Shown here piece by piece: positions 29,347 to 38,677 of a stretch of 64,000 bases of DNA. How positions within the stretch are numbered: the first letter of the stretch is position 1; the number at the start of each line of letters is the position of its first letter. Origin of the DNA: Marinobacterium lutimaris (GTDB lineage Bacteria; Pseudomonadota; Gammaproteobacteria; Pseudomonadales; Balneatricaceae). A program made the position numbers and the translations under genes. The DNA lies in the NCBI RefSeq assembly GCF_900108065.1, contig NZ_FNVQ01000002.1, forward strand, positions 310,001-374,000. The letters run 5' to 3'. The notes beneath the pieces were generated by a model, which did not search any database, was not told the DNA's origin, and saw only the letters and a program-made list of their open reading frames with translations.

Positions 29347-31062
29347 GTGCGATTAACCATGAATCTTAAAACCCGATTCATGCTGCTGATGCTGGTACTC
29401 TTCCTCGTTGCCGCCGGCATAGTATGGATTCTTGTACGACAACTTTCAGAGTCCATTGTCGAGGAATGGGTCACCCGCTACGCCGAAAAGCAGGTACTGT
29501 ACGACAAGGGCCGTACGCTGCAACCTATCCTCACCGAAATCGCGCTGTCCCGCCAGTTTGCCAACTCCCACCAGCTGATCACCTGGGCCCGCAACCCGGA
29601 AGACCCTGAGCTCAAACGCCAGGCGATCGCCGAAATGGAGAACTACCGCCTCAACTTTGCAGACAACAGTTACTTCGTTGCACTGCGTGAATCGGGCGAT
29701 TACTACCACAATAACGCTGCCAATGAGTATGCCGGCAGCCAGTACCGTTACTCACTGGACCCTGACCGCCCCGCCGACAGCTGGTTCTACAAGATCATCC
29801 AGCAGAATCGCAATATGCATCTGAACGTCAACCCTGACGTTGAGCTGGGCGTCACCAAGCTGTGGATCGATATGCTGCTGCGCGACGGCGATAAGATCCT
29901 CGGCGTTGTCGGTACAGGACTCGACCTGACCCGCCTGCTCAACAACGTGGTCAGCAAGGAAGAACCCGGCATCACCAGCCTGTTTACCGACCACGACGGC
30001 GCGATCCAGATTTACCGCGATCAGAGCATGATCGACTTTGCCTCGATCACCAAGGCCAGCGCTGACAAAACGCGGGTAGAGCGACTTTTCTCCAGCGATG
30101 CCGACAAGCGCGCAGTACAGCGACTGATGAAGCAGCTGGTTAATAGCCCCGGCGAGATAAAGACCCGGTTCGTCACCATCGACGATCGACGCCATCTGGT
30201 GGGGCTCGCCTATATTCCCGAGATCGAATGGTACGAGGTCACACTGCTCGATCTGGAAAAGGTACTGCCGTTCAGCCATTTCAGCGGCATCCTGCTCAGC
30301 TTTGCGCTGATGCTGCTGGCCAGTCTGTTGATGCTGCACCTGGCGCTGAACCGCTTTGTGCTCGGTCCGCTGACGCAGCTTGAAGCCGGCATGGATGAGA
30401 TCCGTGAGGGGCACTACCCACAAAGCCTGCCCAGGACGCCCCCCAACAATGAGGTGGGCCGTTTGATGAATCATTTCCGTCACATGGCGCAGGCCGTACA
30501 GCACTCCCGGGAGGAGCTGGAGCAGAAGGTTATTAACCGTACCGAAGCGCTGGACCGCCTCACCAAGATCGACCCCTTAACCGAGTTGCTGAACCGCCGC
30601 GGCATGCAGGAACAGCTGGATAACCAGTGGCAGCTATTGCAGCGAGAGCGCCGCCGTTTTGGCATCGTCTGGCTGGACTTGGATCACTTCAAGCAGATCA
30701 ACGACCGCTACGGTCACAAGGCTGGCGACCAGGTGCTGCTGTCTATCTCAGACCAACTGCGCAAACTGCTGCGCGGTTACGACTACGCCGCCCGCTGGGG
30801 TGGCGATGAGTTTCTGCTGCTGATCCAGACCGACCGGCTGGAGCTGATCGAAAGCCTGAGCGAACGTATTCGCAGCTCGGTGGCAGAATCCAGCATCATC
30901 TATGATGAGTCCCAGCCGCCAATCCAGATTACCCTCAGCGCCGGCTGCCACCTGGCCTCCTCCAGCGACGAATCTCTGGAGAAAGCGCTTCAGGCCGCAG
31001 ATACAGCGCTTTACCAGGCCAAGGAGGCCGGCCGCAATCGCCTCGCCGTGCATCGCAAGTAA
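29347..31062 (+). CDS. Membrane diguanylate cyclase with periplasmic Cache-type sensor
   Basis: 571 aa. TM1 (about 10-30), periplasmic region of about 270 residues with PAS-like Cache features (VVGTGLDLTRLLNNVV), TM2 (about 305-325), HAMP, then GGDEF domain. The active site is WGGDEF at about residue 484, with the inhibitory RxxD (RGYD) five residues before, so product-inhibited c-di-GMP synthesis is expected. GTG 29347 follows AAGGAT with good spacing; ATG 29359 in frame is the alternative. The ligand is unknown. Confidence 0.93.
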   Translation: MRLTMNLKTRFMLLMLVLFLVAAGIVWILVRQLSESIVEEWVTRYAEKQVLYDKGRTLQPILTEIALSRQFANSHQLITWARNPEDPELKRQAIAEMENYRLNFADNSYFVALRESGDYYHNNAANEYAGSQYRYSLDPDRPADSWFYKIIQQNRNMHLNVNPDVELGVTKLWIDMLLRDGDKILGVVGTGLDLTRLLNNVVSKEEPGITSLFTDHDGAIQIYRDQSMIDFASITKASADKTRVERLFSSDADKRAVQRLMKQLVNSPGEIKTRFVTIDDRRHLVGLAYIPEIEWYEVTLLDLEKVLPFSHFSGILLSFALMLLASLLMLHLALNRFVLGPLTQLEAGMDEIREGHYPQSLPRTPPNNEVGRLMNHFRHMAQAVQHSREELEQKVINRTEALDRLTKIDPLTELLNRRGMQEQLDNQWQLLQRERRRFGIVWLDLDHFKQINDRYGHKAGDQVLLSISDQLRKLLRGYDYAARWGGDEFLLLIQTDRLELIESLSERIRSSVAESSIIYDESQPPIQITLSAGCHLASSSDESLEKALQAADTALYQAKEAGRNRLAVHRK

Positions 31063-31080
31063 CCAGGGTAAACACGCTGT

Positions 31081-32478
31081 TTATAAACGCTGCAACAGCG
31101 ATGTCAGCGCCTGTTCGGTGCGTGAATCCATGCCTGTGCTGACATTAAGCCGCATACAGTTACGGTACTTGCCAGAGGCGGAAAACAGCGCTCCTGGCGC
31201 GATGCGGTAATCTTCATTTTCCAGCTGCCGGTTGATCTCGACACAATCCACCGATTCCGGAAACTCGAGCCAGAGCAGATAGCCACCCTGGGGATAACTG
31301 ATGCGCGTACCGGCGGGCATGTGCTGCTGCAGCCAGGCGGTCACCTGATCCCGGTTACGCATATATTGCCCACGCATCTTGCGCAGGTGCCTCTCATATC
31401 CGCCCTGGGCAATAAACTCCGCCACGGCCAACTGCGGCAAGGTGCTTGATGCGGCCGTGGCGACAAACTTGCTATGCACCACTGCACTGCGATAACGACC
31501 AGGCGCGATCCAGCCAAGCCGCAGTCCCGGCGCCAGGGTTTTCGAGAACGAACTGCACAAAATCACCCGGTCATCGGTATCGAATGACTTGATCGTCACG
31601 GGCCGCGGCCAGGCGTAGGAGAGATCGCCGTAGATATCATCTTCGATGATCGCCACATCGTAGCGCTGCGCCAGTCGGTAAAGGGCGCGCTTGCGTTCAT
31701 CGCTGAGGGTGTAACCCAGAGGGTTGTTACAGGTCGGGGTAACCAGAATCGCCTTGATCGGCCACTGCTCCAGCGCCAGCTCCAGTGCCTCTACGCTGAT
31801 CCCCTCTTTGGCGTGGGTGGGTATCTCCATCACCTTGAGGCCGTTGGCCTTGATCGCCTGCATGGCGCCGTAGAAGCAGGGCGAATCCACCGCCACCACA
31901 TCACCCGGTTCGGTAACGGCGCGCAGGGCGCAGAACAGCGCTTCCTGACAGCCAGTGGTAATAACCAGATCATCCGGATGCAGCTGGCAACCGGAGTGAG
32001 CCGCCAGGCGTGCCACCTCAACACGCAACTCTTCACTGCCACGCAGGCTGTCATACTCCAGTGCCGCCGGATCCCCCCGCCGAGCCCTTCGGGCCCACAA
32101 CCGCAGTAACGGCTTCAGGGTATCGCCGGTAAGATCAGGCATCGCATGACCCAGGGAAAAAACCCGCGCCGACTTGTCTGCACCCAGCATCTGTAACACC
32201 CCCTCCCACTGGGAGATATCCAGCGGGCGCCGGGCGGTTGCCGTGGTGCTGGGCAGTTCAGCCGCCGCAGCCCGGTCACGGACGAAATAACCGGATCTCG
32301 GCCGGGACTCAACCAGGCCCAACAACTCAAGCCGGTGGTAAGCCTCTTGCACGGTGGTCACACTGACGCCACGCTCCCGGGTCAGGCTACGGATGGAGGG
32401 CAGACGATCACCGGCGGCGAACAGCCCTTTTTCTATCTGCTGGACAAGATGCTCCACCAGTTCTTCATACAGTTTCAA
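31081..32478 (-). CDS. MocR-type regulator: GntR helix-turn-helix fused to aminotransferase-like domain
   Basis: 465 aa. Winged helix (about residues 1-70; SIRSLTRERGVSVTTVQEAY) then a fold-type I PLP aminotransferase domain with the PLP lysine in SSFSKTLAPGLRLGW. MocR proteins sense PLP or amino-compounds and control vitamin B6, GABA, taurine or transporter genes. It is divergent from a DUF1127 gene; four copies of a GTAYACAGAT-like motif lie in the shared 162-base region, the likely binding sites. The target is unknown. Confidence 0.93.
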   Translation of the reverse strand: MKLYEELVEHLVQQIEKGLFAAGDRLPSIRSLTRERGVSVTTVQEAYHRLELLGLVESRPRSGYFVRDRAAAAELPSTTATARRPLDISQWEGVLQMLGADKSARVFSLGHAMPDLTGDTLKPLLRLWARRARRGDPAALEYDSLRGSEELRVEVARLAAHSGCQLHPDDLVITTGCQEALFCALRAVTEPGDVVAVDSPCFYGAMQAIKANGLKVMEIPTHAKEGISVEALELALEQWPIKAILVTPTCNNPLGYTLSDERKRALYRLAQRYDVAIIEDDIYGDLSYAWPRPVTIKSFDTDDRVILCSSFSKTLAPGLRLGWIAPGRYRSAVVHSKFVATAASSTLPQLAVAEFIAQGGYERHLRKMRGQYMRNRDQVTAWLQQHMPAGTRISYPQGGYLLWLEFPESVDCVEINRQLENEDYRIAPGALFSASGKYRNCMRLNVSTGMDSRTEQALTSLLQRL

Positions 32479-32499
32479 AGAAGCCCCCGCTGGTAACCA

Positions 32500-32584
32500 G
32501 TACAGATGTACAAAATTTTAGGTATACAGATAAATAAAACCCAATCTGTACACATAAAAACAGTTAACTCTGAATCTGTATACC
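32500..32584. promoter_or_regulatory. Cluster of four MocR-like operator motifs
   Basis: GTACAGAT (32500-32507, itself within GTACAGATGTACA), GGTATACAGAT (32521-32531), ATCTGTACAC (32544-32553) and ATCTGTATACC (32574-32584). The second and fourth are exact reverse complements; orientation changes halfway. MocR regulators bind such repeated half-sites between divergent genes. Confidence 0.6.
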
Positions 32585-32640
32585 TTTTTGACTCTCTCTT
32601 AATCTCTCTTTCCCAAGCCACTCCAGCCAAGGAGACAGAG

Positions 32641-32811
32641 ATGAAAATAATCGAAACCGCACAGAAAGCCTGGCGTGAACTCACATACCGCTACCGGCTG
32701 CACCAGACGCGCAGGAAGCTGCTGACACTGGACGAACATCAATTGAAGGACCTGAATATCTCCCGCGTCGACGCGCTTAGAGAGGGGAAAAAGCCCTTCT
32801 GGCAGCTGTAA
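32641..32811 (+). CDS. DUF1127 (YjiS-like) small protein
   Basis: 56 aa from ATG 32641, where AAGGAGACAGAG gives a strong ribosome site; upstream in-frame starts are not supported. The arginine-rich DUF1127 pattern is YRYRLHQTRRKLLTLDEHQLKDLNISR (cited in part: LLTLDEHQLKDLNISR). In alphaproteobacteria members of this family bind RNA and influence phosphate or small-RNA turnover; in gammaproteobacteria they are commonly found beside MocR regulators. Its expression is probably controlled by the divergent MocR protein. Confidence 0.88.
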   Translation: MKIIETAQKAWRELTYRYRLHQTRRKLLTLDEHQLKDLNISRVDALREGKKPFWQL

Positions 32812-32893
32812 ATTTTGTCGCTTCTGTAAACGACAGATCCACTATCCTGGAGTAATATGTATCCAAAGAGCATCTGTTTCGCGGAAGATCGAC

Positions 32894-33661
32894 ATGATAA
32901 AAAAGTCGCGCTTGCCCAGCCGACTGATAGTTGCGTTCGCGCTGGGCACCCTGATTACGGAAGTTTCAGCCGCACCTCTCGTCGTTGCCACCGAGGGAGT
33001 CTACCCGCCATTCAGCTATGTCGATGACAGCGGCCAGCTGAGCGGCTTTGATACCGATATCGCCCGCGCGCTTTGCCGCGAAATGGAGCGCGAGTGCGAA
33101 CTCCGCCAGGTCGCCTGGAGCGAGCTGATCCCCGAGATGGAAGCAGGCCGGGTAGACTTTACCGTCGCCAGCATGGCCAAAACCGATGAGCGCGCCAGGC
33201 GCGTCGACTTTACCGATTATTATTACCGCTCTCACTCGACCTTCGCCGGCGATCCAAGCCGCTTCAGCGATGTATCCCCTCAAGCACTGGCAGGCTTCCG
33301 CCTTGCCACCGGCCGAGACACCATCCAGGCCGAGTTTCTGCAGAATCACTACCCCAACAGCGAGATCATCCTGACCGACGATCTGCCGCAAACGTTGGAA
33401 CTGCTCAAGTCCGGCAAGGCAGACCTGGCGCTTTCCGACACCATCAACCTGCTGGACTTCCTGCAACAACCGGAATCGATTCAGTTCGACTATATAGGAG
33501 AACCGCTCCAGGCCGAGGAGCTTCACTCCAAGGCACACATCGCGGTACGCAAGGGCGAGGATAAACTGCTTCGGGATCTCAATGAGGCACTGGAAGACAT
33601 CCGCCTGGATGGAAGCTACGAGCGGATAAACCGCAAGTACTTCCCGTTCAGTATCTACTGA
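32894..33661 (+). CDS. Periplasmic solute-binding protein, family 3 (amino-acid type)
   Basis: 255 aa with a signal peptide (about 1-27, ending EVSAA). SBP_bac_3 signatures: VVATEGVYPPFSYVDDSGQL, FDTDIARALCREM, VDFTVASMAKTDERARRVDFT (cited in part). Such proteins bind polar amino acids or similar ligands. No ABC permease or ATPase gene is near; instead a membrane diguanylate cyclase follows within 25 bases, which suggests that the ligand-bound protein signals through it, like NspS-MbaA in Vibrio cholerae (analogy, inference). Confidence 0.92.
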   Translation: MIKKSRLPSRLIVAFALGTLITEVSAAPLVVATEGVYPPFSYVDDSGQLSGFDTDIARALCREMERECELRQVAWSELIPEMEAGRVDFTVASMAKTDERARRVDFTDYYYRSHSTFAGDPSRFSDVSPQALAGFRLATGRDTIQAEFLQNHYPNSEIILTDDLPQTLELLKSGKADLALSDTINLLDFLQQPESIQFDYIGEPLQAEELHSKAHIAVRKGEDKLLRDLNEALEDIRLDGSYERINRKYFPFSIY

Positions 33662-33682
33662 TCGATGCCAGGAGAGCCCGCC

Positions 33683-35317
33683 GTGCCGAGGAGCGAAGAG
33701 CGCCGTTTTCACCCCAGCCTGGCGCACGCCGTGCATTTCGGTATTTTCGCCCTGCTGCTGTTGCTGGTGCTGACCCTCTGGCTGGCACTGCCATTGCTGG
33801 ATGGCATCGCCGAAAAAGCGCGCGAAACCCGTGATGTGCATGTGCCGGCCATTACCCGCTGGCGTCACAACACCCAGCGCTCTGAGCAGCTCTACAACTT
33901 TATCAACACGCTTTACCGCTCCGAAGATCCCACCCGGGTGCGCAATATCAGGCTGCAGTCTCAGGTGCTGGCCAATGGTTTCTCCTTTGAACCGGATAAA
34001 CAGCTCGCCAAACAGGCCGAAAGGGTGATGCAGTCGGTGCTGCCACTGACCAATACACGGCTGAAACAGCACCAGCTGGAACAGGCCATGGCGATGCGAG
34101 CCAACCGCATACGCCAGTCCACCGACCGACTGGAAAACCTGTTCCTGAACCGGGAGCCACCGATGCTGGCCGCGGTGACGGTGAGCCACCTTACCTTCAC
34201 CACCGCGGCCGAAACCCGATACGCTTCGCTGCACGCCACCAACTGGCCTGAGCTGATCGATAACATCAGGGCAACGGAAGAATCGATCACCAACCTGCTG
34301 CAATACCATAACGAACACAACGAAGCCGCCCAGGAACTGCTCGCCCTGCTGCAACAGCAACGCGCGGACGCCAACCAGATACTGAGCCTGCAGAGTGAGG
34401 CCGAAGCCTACTACCAGAGCGCGATCAACGAGCAGCGTCATCTCAGCAGCCTGCTCAACACCGACGCAACGCTGAGCGCCCAGGATCTTGCACAGCGAAT
34501 GGAGGATGATGCCGGCCGGGTGCAGACCCTCGCCTGGACATTTATCCTCGCCTTCGTCGCCATCGGCGCGCTGCTTATTTTCGGCTTCAATTACCTGGTT
34601 CTCAGACCTATCCTGAAAGCCAGCAATGCACTGGAGATGGCCAGCGCAGGCAAGCCGATTGCCGCCTCCGACAAACAGCACACCTTCTTTAGCGAACTCA
34701 ATATGATCGCCAGAAACGTGCAGCGTTACGGCGATACCACCCAGGAGCTGCGCCGCCTCAACAACGAGCTGGAAAAGCTCTCTCAGCTTGATGGTCTGAC
34801 CGGCATCGCCAACCGCCGTCACTTCGATACCGCGCTACAGCAGGAATTCAATCGCGCCCAACGCCACCGCCAGAGCCTTGCCCTGGTTCTGCTCGATATC
34901 GACCACTTCAAACAGATCAACGATCACCACGGGCACCTGCAGGGCGACGACTGTCTGAAAGCCTTCGCGAGCCTGCTCAGGCGTTTCACCCAGCGTTCCG
35001 GCGACCTGGCAGCACGCTACGGCGGCGAGGAGTTTGTGCTGATACTGCCGACGCTACCGCTGACGGAAGCACAGAACCTCTGCGAGCAGATTCGCGCAGA
35101 AACACCGCAACTTTCCCTCTACTCCAGCCAGGGTGAGCTGATCAGCCTTAGCGTCAGTGCCGGCCTTGCCTACACTGATACTCCGACGCTCTGTAGTACA
35201 GAAGAGATGCTGGAGACCGCAGACACTGCGCTCTACGAAGCGAAAAAAGGCGGCAGAAACCAGGTCGTCACCAGACTCGTAAACACCACCGCTTCAAGCG
35301 CGAAACGCAGCGGCTGA
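33683..35317 (+). CDS. Membrane diguanylate cyclase paired with the solute-binding protein
   Basis: 544 aa from GTG 33683, chosen since AGGAGA sits 7 bases upstream; ATG 33665 has no site. TM1 (about 10-35), a periplasmic helical region of about 240 residues, TM2 (about 290-310), HAMP-like segment, then GGDEF with YGGEEF and the RxxD (RSGD) inhibitory site. It is therefore probably active. Starts 22 bases after the solute-binding protein gene and is likely co-transcribed, forming a two-part sensor for a small ligand that adjusts c-di-GMP. Confidence 0.92.
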   Translation: MPRSEERRFHPSLAHAVHFGIFALLLLLVLTLWLALPLLDGIAEKARETRDVHVPAITRWRHNTQRSEQLYNFINTLYRSEDPTRVRNIRLQSQVLANGFSFEPDKQLAKQAERVMQSVLPLTNTRLKQHQLEQAMAMRANRIRQSTDRLENLFLNREPPMLAAVTVSHLTFTTAAETRYASLHATNWPELIDNIRATEESITNLLQYHNEHNEAAQELLALLQQQRADANQILSLQSEAEAYYQSAINEQRHLSSLLNTDATLSAQDLAQRMEDDAGRVQTLAWTFILAFVAIGALLIFGFNYLVLRPILKASNALEMASAGKPIAASDKQHTFFSELNMIARNVQRYGDTTQELRRLNNELEKLSQLDGLTGIANRRHFDTALQQEFNRAQRHRQSLALVLLDIDHFKQINDHHGHLQGDDCLKAFASLLRRFTQRSGDLAARYGGEEFVLILPTLPLTEAQNLCEQIRAETPQLSLYSSQGELISLSVSAGLAYTDTPTLCSTEEMLETADTALYEAKKGGRNQVVTRLVNTTASSAKRSG

Positions 35318-35505
35318 CTGCAGGACGCTGGATTCCCAACACTTTGTTGGCAATCCAACAGTACTTACCGAACGAACCTACCTGATTTCAAAAGCTTAGC
35401 GCTGGCACAACCCTTGCCCTCTCCACTCGGTGCAGCGATTCAATGCAGCGCTGAGACTCGATGACATGCGACGACTCAACGCAGAGCAACAGCGAGGGCT
35501 TCAGA

Positions 35506-37230
35506 GTGAAACTTCAAATCGAACGTAATGTAGCTTCACGGCTATTCCAACAGTGTCCTTCGCTCTCTTCCTGGGAGGAGCAACTCAAACTCGCCAGCCG
35601 GGTCGAGATCCCTTTTCAGGTGTTCAACCTGGAGCAGCTCAACCTGCTGATCGATCTATACGACCAGCTTCCCGGCGGCGCCGGCAAGAAAGCCCAGCTA
35701 CAGGCCCTGCGGGACGCCAGTTTTGCGGACGAGCCGGTCAACGCAGGCGAGGACCTGGAGGAACTGCTGCCGGAACTGATCGCCCATCTGAGTCAGAATG
35801 TAGAACGCGGCTGGCTGTTTCGACTGGAGGGCAGCGGTACTCTGCTGCCCTGGGCGGTCTCCCGCATCGACTTCACCCCGGCGGGCAGCGAAGAACAGGC
35901 GCGCATCGTCATTGACCTCAAGGCTAACAGCCGTGGCAAGCTTGAGACCAAGCAGCTGATCATCTCCGAGCGTGACCTCAACAACCAGTCACTGGTTGAG
36001 TTGCTGGCCACCAAGGGCTACCTGAAAGAAACCGAACAGCTGCTGGCCAGCTTCGATGCTGCCAACGAGCGCTATATCAACTGGCGCGCCAACTTCGGTG
36101 AGCAGTTTTCCGGCAGCGGCACTGGTATCTATGCGGAAGACCCCAGTGCCTCGCACCGTAACAGCGACTGGGGCCGCAAGCCGCGGGTGGTGCTATCCGC
36201 CAGCGGCGGCGACGCCCGACTGGTAAACGACGAGGAGGTGCTGGCCGAGCGCGAACTGACGCTGCAGCAAAGCGGCAACATACTTAACGCCATGCTCAAG
36301 CGGATCGCGCGTCAGTCCAGCTTCAGCGATGAGGTGGACAAGCGCATCGAAGCCCTGGCCGAGGCGATCCCGGCTCACCTGTTCACCCGTATTCCGGTGC
36401 ACGCCTACATTCTTATGTTCCACCTGGAGCTGCACCATCATCTCTGGGTCCATGTGGATAACCTTGAGCCCTACCGCTATCAACCGGAGCTGAAAGACAA
36501 GCTCGTACTGCCGCAGGCCCATACCGACCTGATCGATATACTGACCGCCGAGATGGAGATGCTGCTGGACGATATCATCGAGGGTAAATCCGGCGGCACC
36601 ACCGTGCTCTGCAGCGGCCCGGCCGGCGTCGGTAAGACCCTCACCGCTGAGGTCTACGCCGAGATCATCGGCCGCCCACTTTACCGGGTGCACTCGGGCC
36701 AGCTGGGGCTGAACGTAGCGGAGATGGAAAAGAACCTGAAGGATGTGCTGATCCGCGCCCAGCGCTGGGGCGCGGTGATGCTGATCGATGAGGCCGATGT
36801 TTATATAAAACGCCGCGACGACAACCTGACCATGAACGCCGTGGTCGGGGTATTCCTGCGCGTACTGGAATACTTCAACGGCCTGCTGTTCCTGACCACC
36901 AACCGCATCGACGATATCGATGAGGCGATCATCTCCCGCTGTATCGCCATGGTCCGTTATCAGCATCCCGATACCGAGGAGCGCAGCCGTATCTGGCAGG
37001 TGATGGCGCAGCAGTTTTCTCTGCCACTGGAAGCAACGTTGCTCGATCAGCTGGCGGAGCGCTTCGCCAGCGCCAGCGGCCGCGACATCAAGGGGCTGGC
37101 GAAACTGGTGGCCAAGTTCTGCAGCTTCCGTGACTGTCCGCCGAGCATGGAGGTGTTTGAACACTGCGCCAGCTTCCGCGGACTGGATATGACCGGAACG
37201 AACGCCCTGAGCCCGAAGAGCGCCGCCTAG
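35506..37230 (+). CDS. AAA-family ATPase of unknown role
   Basis: 574 aa from GTG 35506 (SD GAGGG with 7-base spacing); the longer frame begins at ATG 35461. The first 350 residues match nothing I recognise: mixed helices, no membrane segment. Then a single AAA module: Walker A GPAGVGKTLTAEVYAE (about 372), Walker B VMLIDEADVYI (about 424), sensor 1 FLTTNRIDDIDEAIISR with arginine-finger-like arginines. So it is probably a hexameric remodelling ATPase. The stop codon overlaps a possible GTG of the next gene; the two are clearly one operon. Confidence 0.8.
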   Translation: MKLQIERNVASRLFQQCPSLSSWEEQLKLASRVEIPFQVFNLEQLNLLIDLYDQLPGGAGKKAQLQALRDASFADEPVNAGEDLEELLPELIAHLSQNVERGWLFRLEGSGTLLPWAVSRIDFTPAGSEEQARIVIDLKANSRGKLETKQLIISERDLNNQSLVELLATKGYLKETEQLLASFDAANERYINWRANFGEQFSGSGTGIYAEDPSASHRNSDWGRKPRVVLSASGGDARLVNDEEVLAERELTLQQSGNILNAMLKRIARQSSFSDEVDKRIEALAEAIPAHLFTRIPVHAYILMFHLELHHHLWVHVDNLEPYRYQPELKDKLVLPQAHTDLIDILTAEMEMLLDDIIEGKSGGTTVLCSGPAGVGKTLTAEVYAEIIGRPLYRVHSGQLGLNVAEMEKNLKDVLIRAQRWGAVMLIDEADVYIKRRDDNLTMNAVVGVFLRVLEYFNGLLFLTTNRIDDIDEAIISRCIAMVRYQHPDTEERSRIWQVMAQQFSLPLEATLLDQLAERFASASGRDIKGLAKLVAKFCSFRDCPPSMEVFEHCASFRGLDMTGTNALSPKSAA

Positions 37231-37244
37231 TGGAGCAGTCTCAG

Positions 37245-37616
37245 ATGAGCGACCTAGTAGCACTCTATGAACTCGTGCCTGCTAAAGAGTGGCTGAAAAA
37301 CCACAGGCTCTCGCCGAAGGAGATCGACTGCGTGATCGCGCTGAAGCTCAAGATCCTCGACGGCAAGTGCAAGATGAACAAGCAGGATAAAACCCTGGCT
37401 GCCGAACTCTACCGGGAGTGCCATACGCTAAAAGGAGATCAGCTTGGCGACGAGATGCACGCACTGATAGCTCGCGCCGGCGAGACACCCTCACAAGAGA
37501 TGATCGAGCAGATTTATGAAACCCGCGTGCTGGCGGAAACCAGGATCTCACGCCCGGTGATGAAAGCGTTCAAGGCGCGACTAAGAGACACCGGCCTGCT
37601 GCCGGCAAAGGAGTAA
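37245..37616 (+). CDS. Small protein of unknown function, partner of the AAA ATPase
   Basis: 123 aa from ATG 37245 with GGAG nine bases before; a GTG at 37230 overlaps the ATPase stop codon in the same frame. Helical, rich in Lys and Glu, with no motif I recognise (N-terminus MSDLVALYELVPAKEWL; YRECHTLKGDQLGDEMHAL in the middle). The tight spacing suggests co-translation and a shared role such as adaptor or substrate. No signal peptide or membrane segment. Confidence 0.65.
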   Translation: MSDLVALYELVPAKEWLKNHRLSPKEIDCVIALKLKILDGKCKMNKQDKTLAAELYRECHTLKGDQLGDEMHALIARAGETPSQEMIEQIYETRVLAETRISRPVMKAFKARLRDTGLLPAKE

Positions 37617-37678
37617 GTCCTTAGCGATGAAAGAGCTGACGGTCTCTCAGGGCCGCCAGCTCTTTTCTGGGTTCGAGC

Positions 37679-38677
37679 TTAGTCTTTCAGCGCCATCCCC
37701 TCGCTCGGCAGCAGTTCCCTGCTGGCCAGGAGACCTGCAAAATCGCTCAGGCGACGCTGGCGATAGCTGTCGAGATCCGCATTCTGGTAGTTATAAAAGC
37801 CTTCGCCATCGCGGATGCCACGACGATTCTGCTCCATGTTACTGGCGATCACTTGCGGCGGTGCGAAGCGCTCATCCAGCGTTTCCCGCATGTAGTTCGA
37901 CGCGTAGTAGAGGATGTCACCGCCCCCCCAGTCGATAAACTCCAGCAAGCCCAGCACCGCAAAGCGGGGGCCAAAGCCCACACGGACCGCCGTATCCACA
38001 TCCTCGGCGCTGGCGACGCCCTCCTCTACCAGGCGCGCGGCTTCGTTCATCGCCAGCGCCTGGATCCGGGGCACGATATAGCCAGGTGAGGCGCTGCACA
38101 CCACCGGCACCTTGCCGACCTGTTTCAGGTTCTGCTTCAGCCACGCTACCGTCGCTTCAGCGGTCTGATCGCCACGGCTGACCTCCACCAGCGGCATCAG
38201 GTGAGCAGGATTTAACCAGTGAGCATTGAGGAAGCGCTCCGGATGAGTAACCAGCGCTGCCAGATCGGTGACCAGGAACGTAGAGGTGGTCGATGCAATC
38301 ACTGCATCTTCCGGCGCATGGCGGCAGATCTCCGCGAAAGCCTCACGCTTGGCCTCCATCTTCTCCGGCACCGCTTCATAGATAAGACCCGCTTTAGCCA
38401 GGGCATCGGCTGCCTGCTGCTGACCGGCGAATTCCACGCGGGCCAGCACCGTCTCAACCTTGGAGCGCTCCAACAGGCCCAGCCCAGCCATAAACTCCAG
38501 GTCCTGGCGAATCTCCGTCAGCGCAGAGTCTTGTAGCTGCGCCAGCTGCTCTTCGCTGCGCGGTTTCAGGTCAACCAGACAGACCGACAGACCGGCAAAG
38601 GCATAGTTCAGGGCGATACCCCGTCCCATGCGGCCGGCGCCGACCGCTGCGACGCGCGGTAACACCTGGCTCATCAC
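37679..38677 (-). CDS. 3-hydroxyacyl-CoA dehydrogenase family protein
   Basis: 332 aa. Rossmann motif AAVGAGRMGRGIALNYAFAG at the N-terminus, NAD-binding domain then a 3HCDH C-terminal domain; the catalytic set in STFLVTDLA, HWLNPAHLMPLVEV and SPGYIVPRIQALAMNEA is present. Closest in outline to 3-hydroxybutyryl-CoA or carnitine/L-gulonate-type dehydrogenases; the substrate is not clear. ATG 38677 overlaps the stop of the opine dehydrogenase gene (four bases), so they form an operon, probably one catabolic route. Confidence 0.87.
   Translation of the reverse strand: MMSQVLPRVAAVGAGRMGRGIALNYAFAGLSVCLVDLKPRSEEQLAQLQDSALTEIRQDLEFMAGLGLLERSKVETVLARVEFAGQQQAADALAKAGLIYEAVPEKMEAKREAFAEICRHAPEDAVIASTTSTFLVTDLAALVTHPERFLNAHWLNPAHLMPLVEVSRGDQTAEATVAWLKQNLKQVGKVPVVCSASPGYIVPRIQALAMNEAARLVEEGVASAEDVDTAVRVGFGPRFAVLGLLEFIDWGGGDILYYASNYMRETLDERFAPPQVIASNMEQNRRGIRDGEGFYNYQNADLDSYRQRRLSDFAGLLASRELLPSEGMALKD

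Noticed and set aside
32966-34822. 618-aa open frame antisense to the solute-binding protein and cyclase genes
   Set aside because: Spans two well-defined genes on the opposite strand and has no domain of its own.
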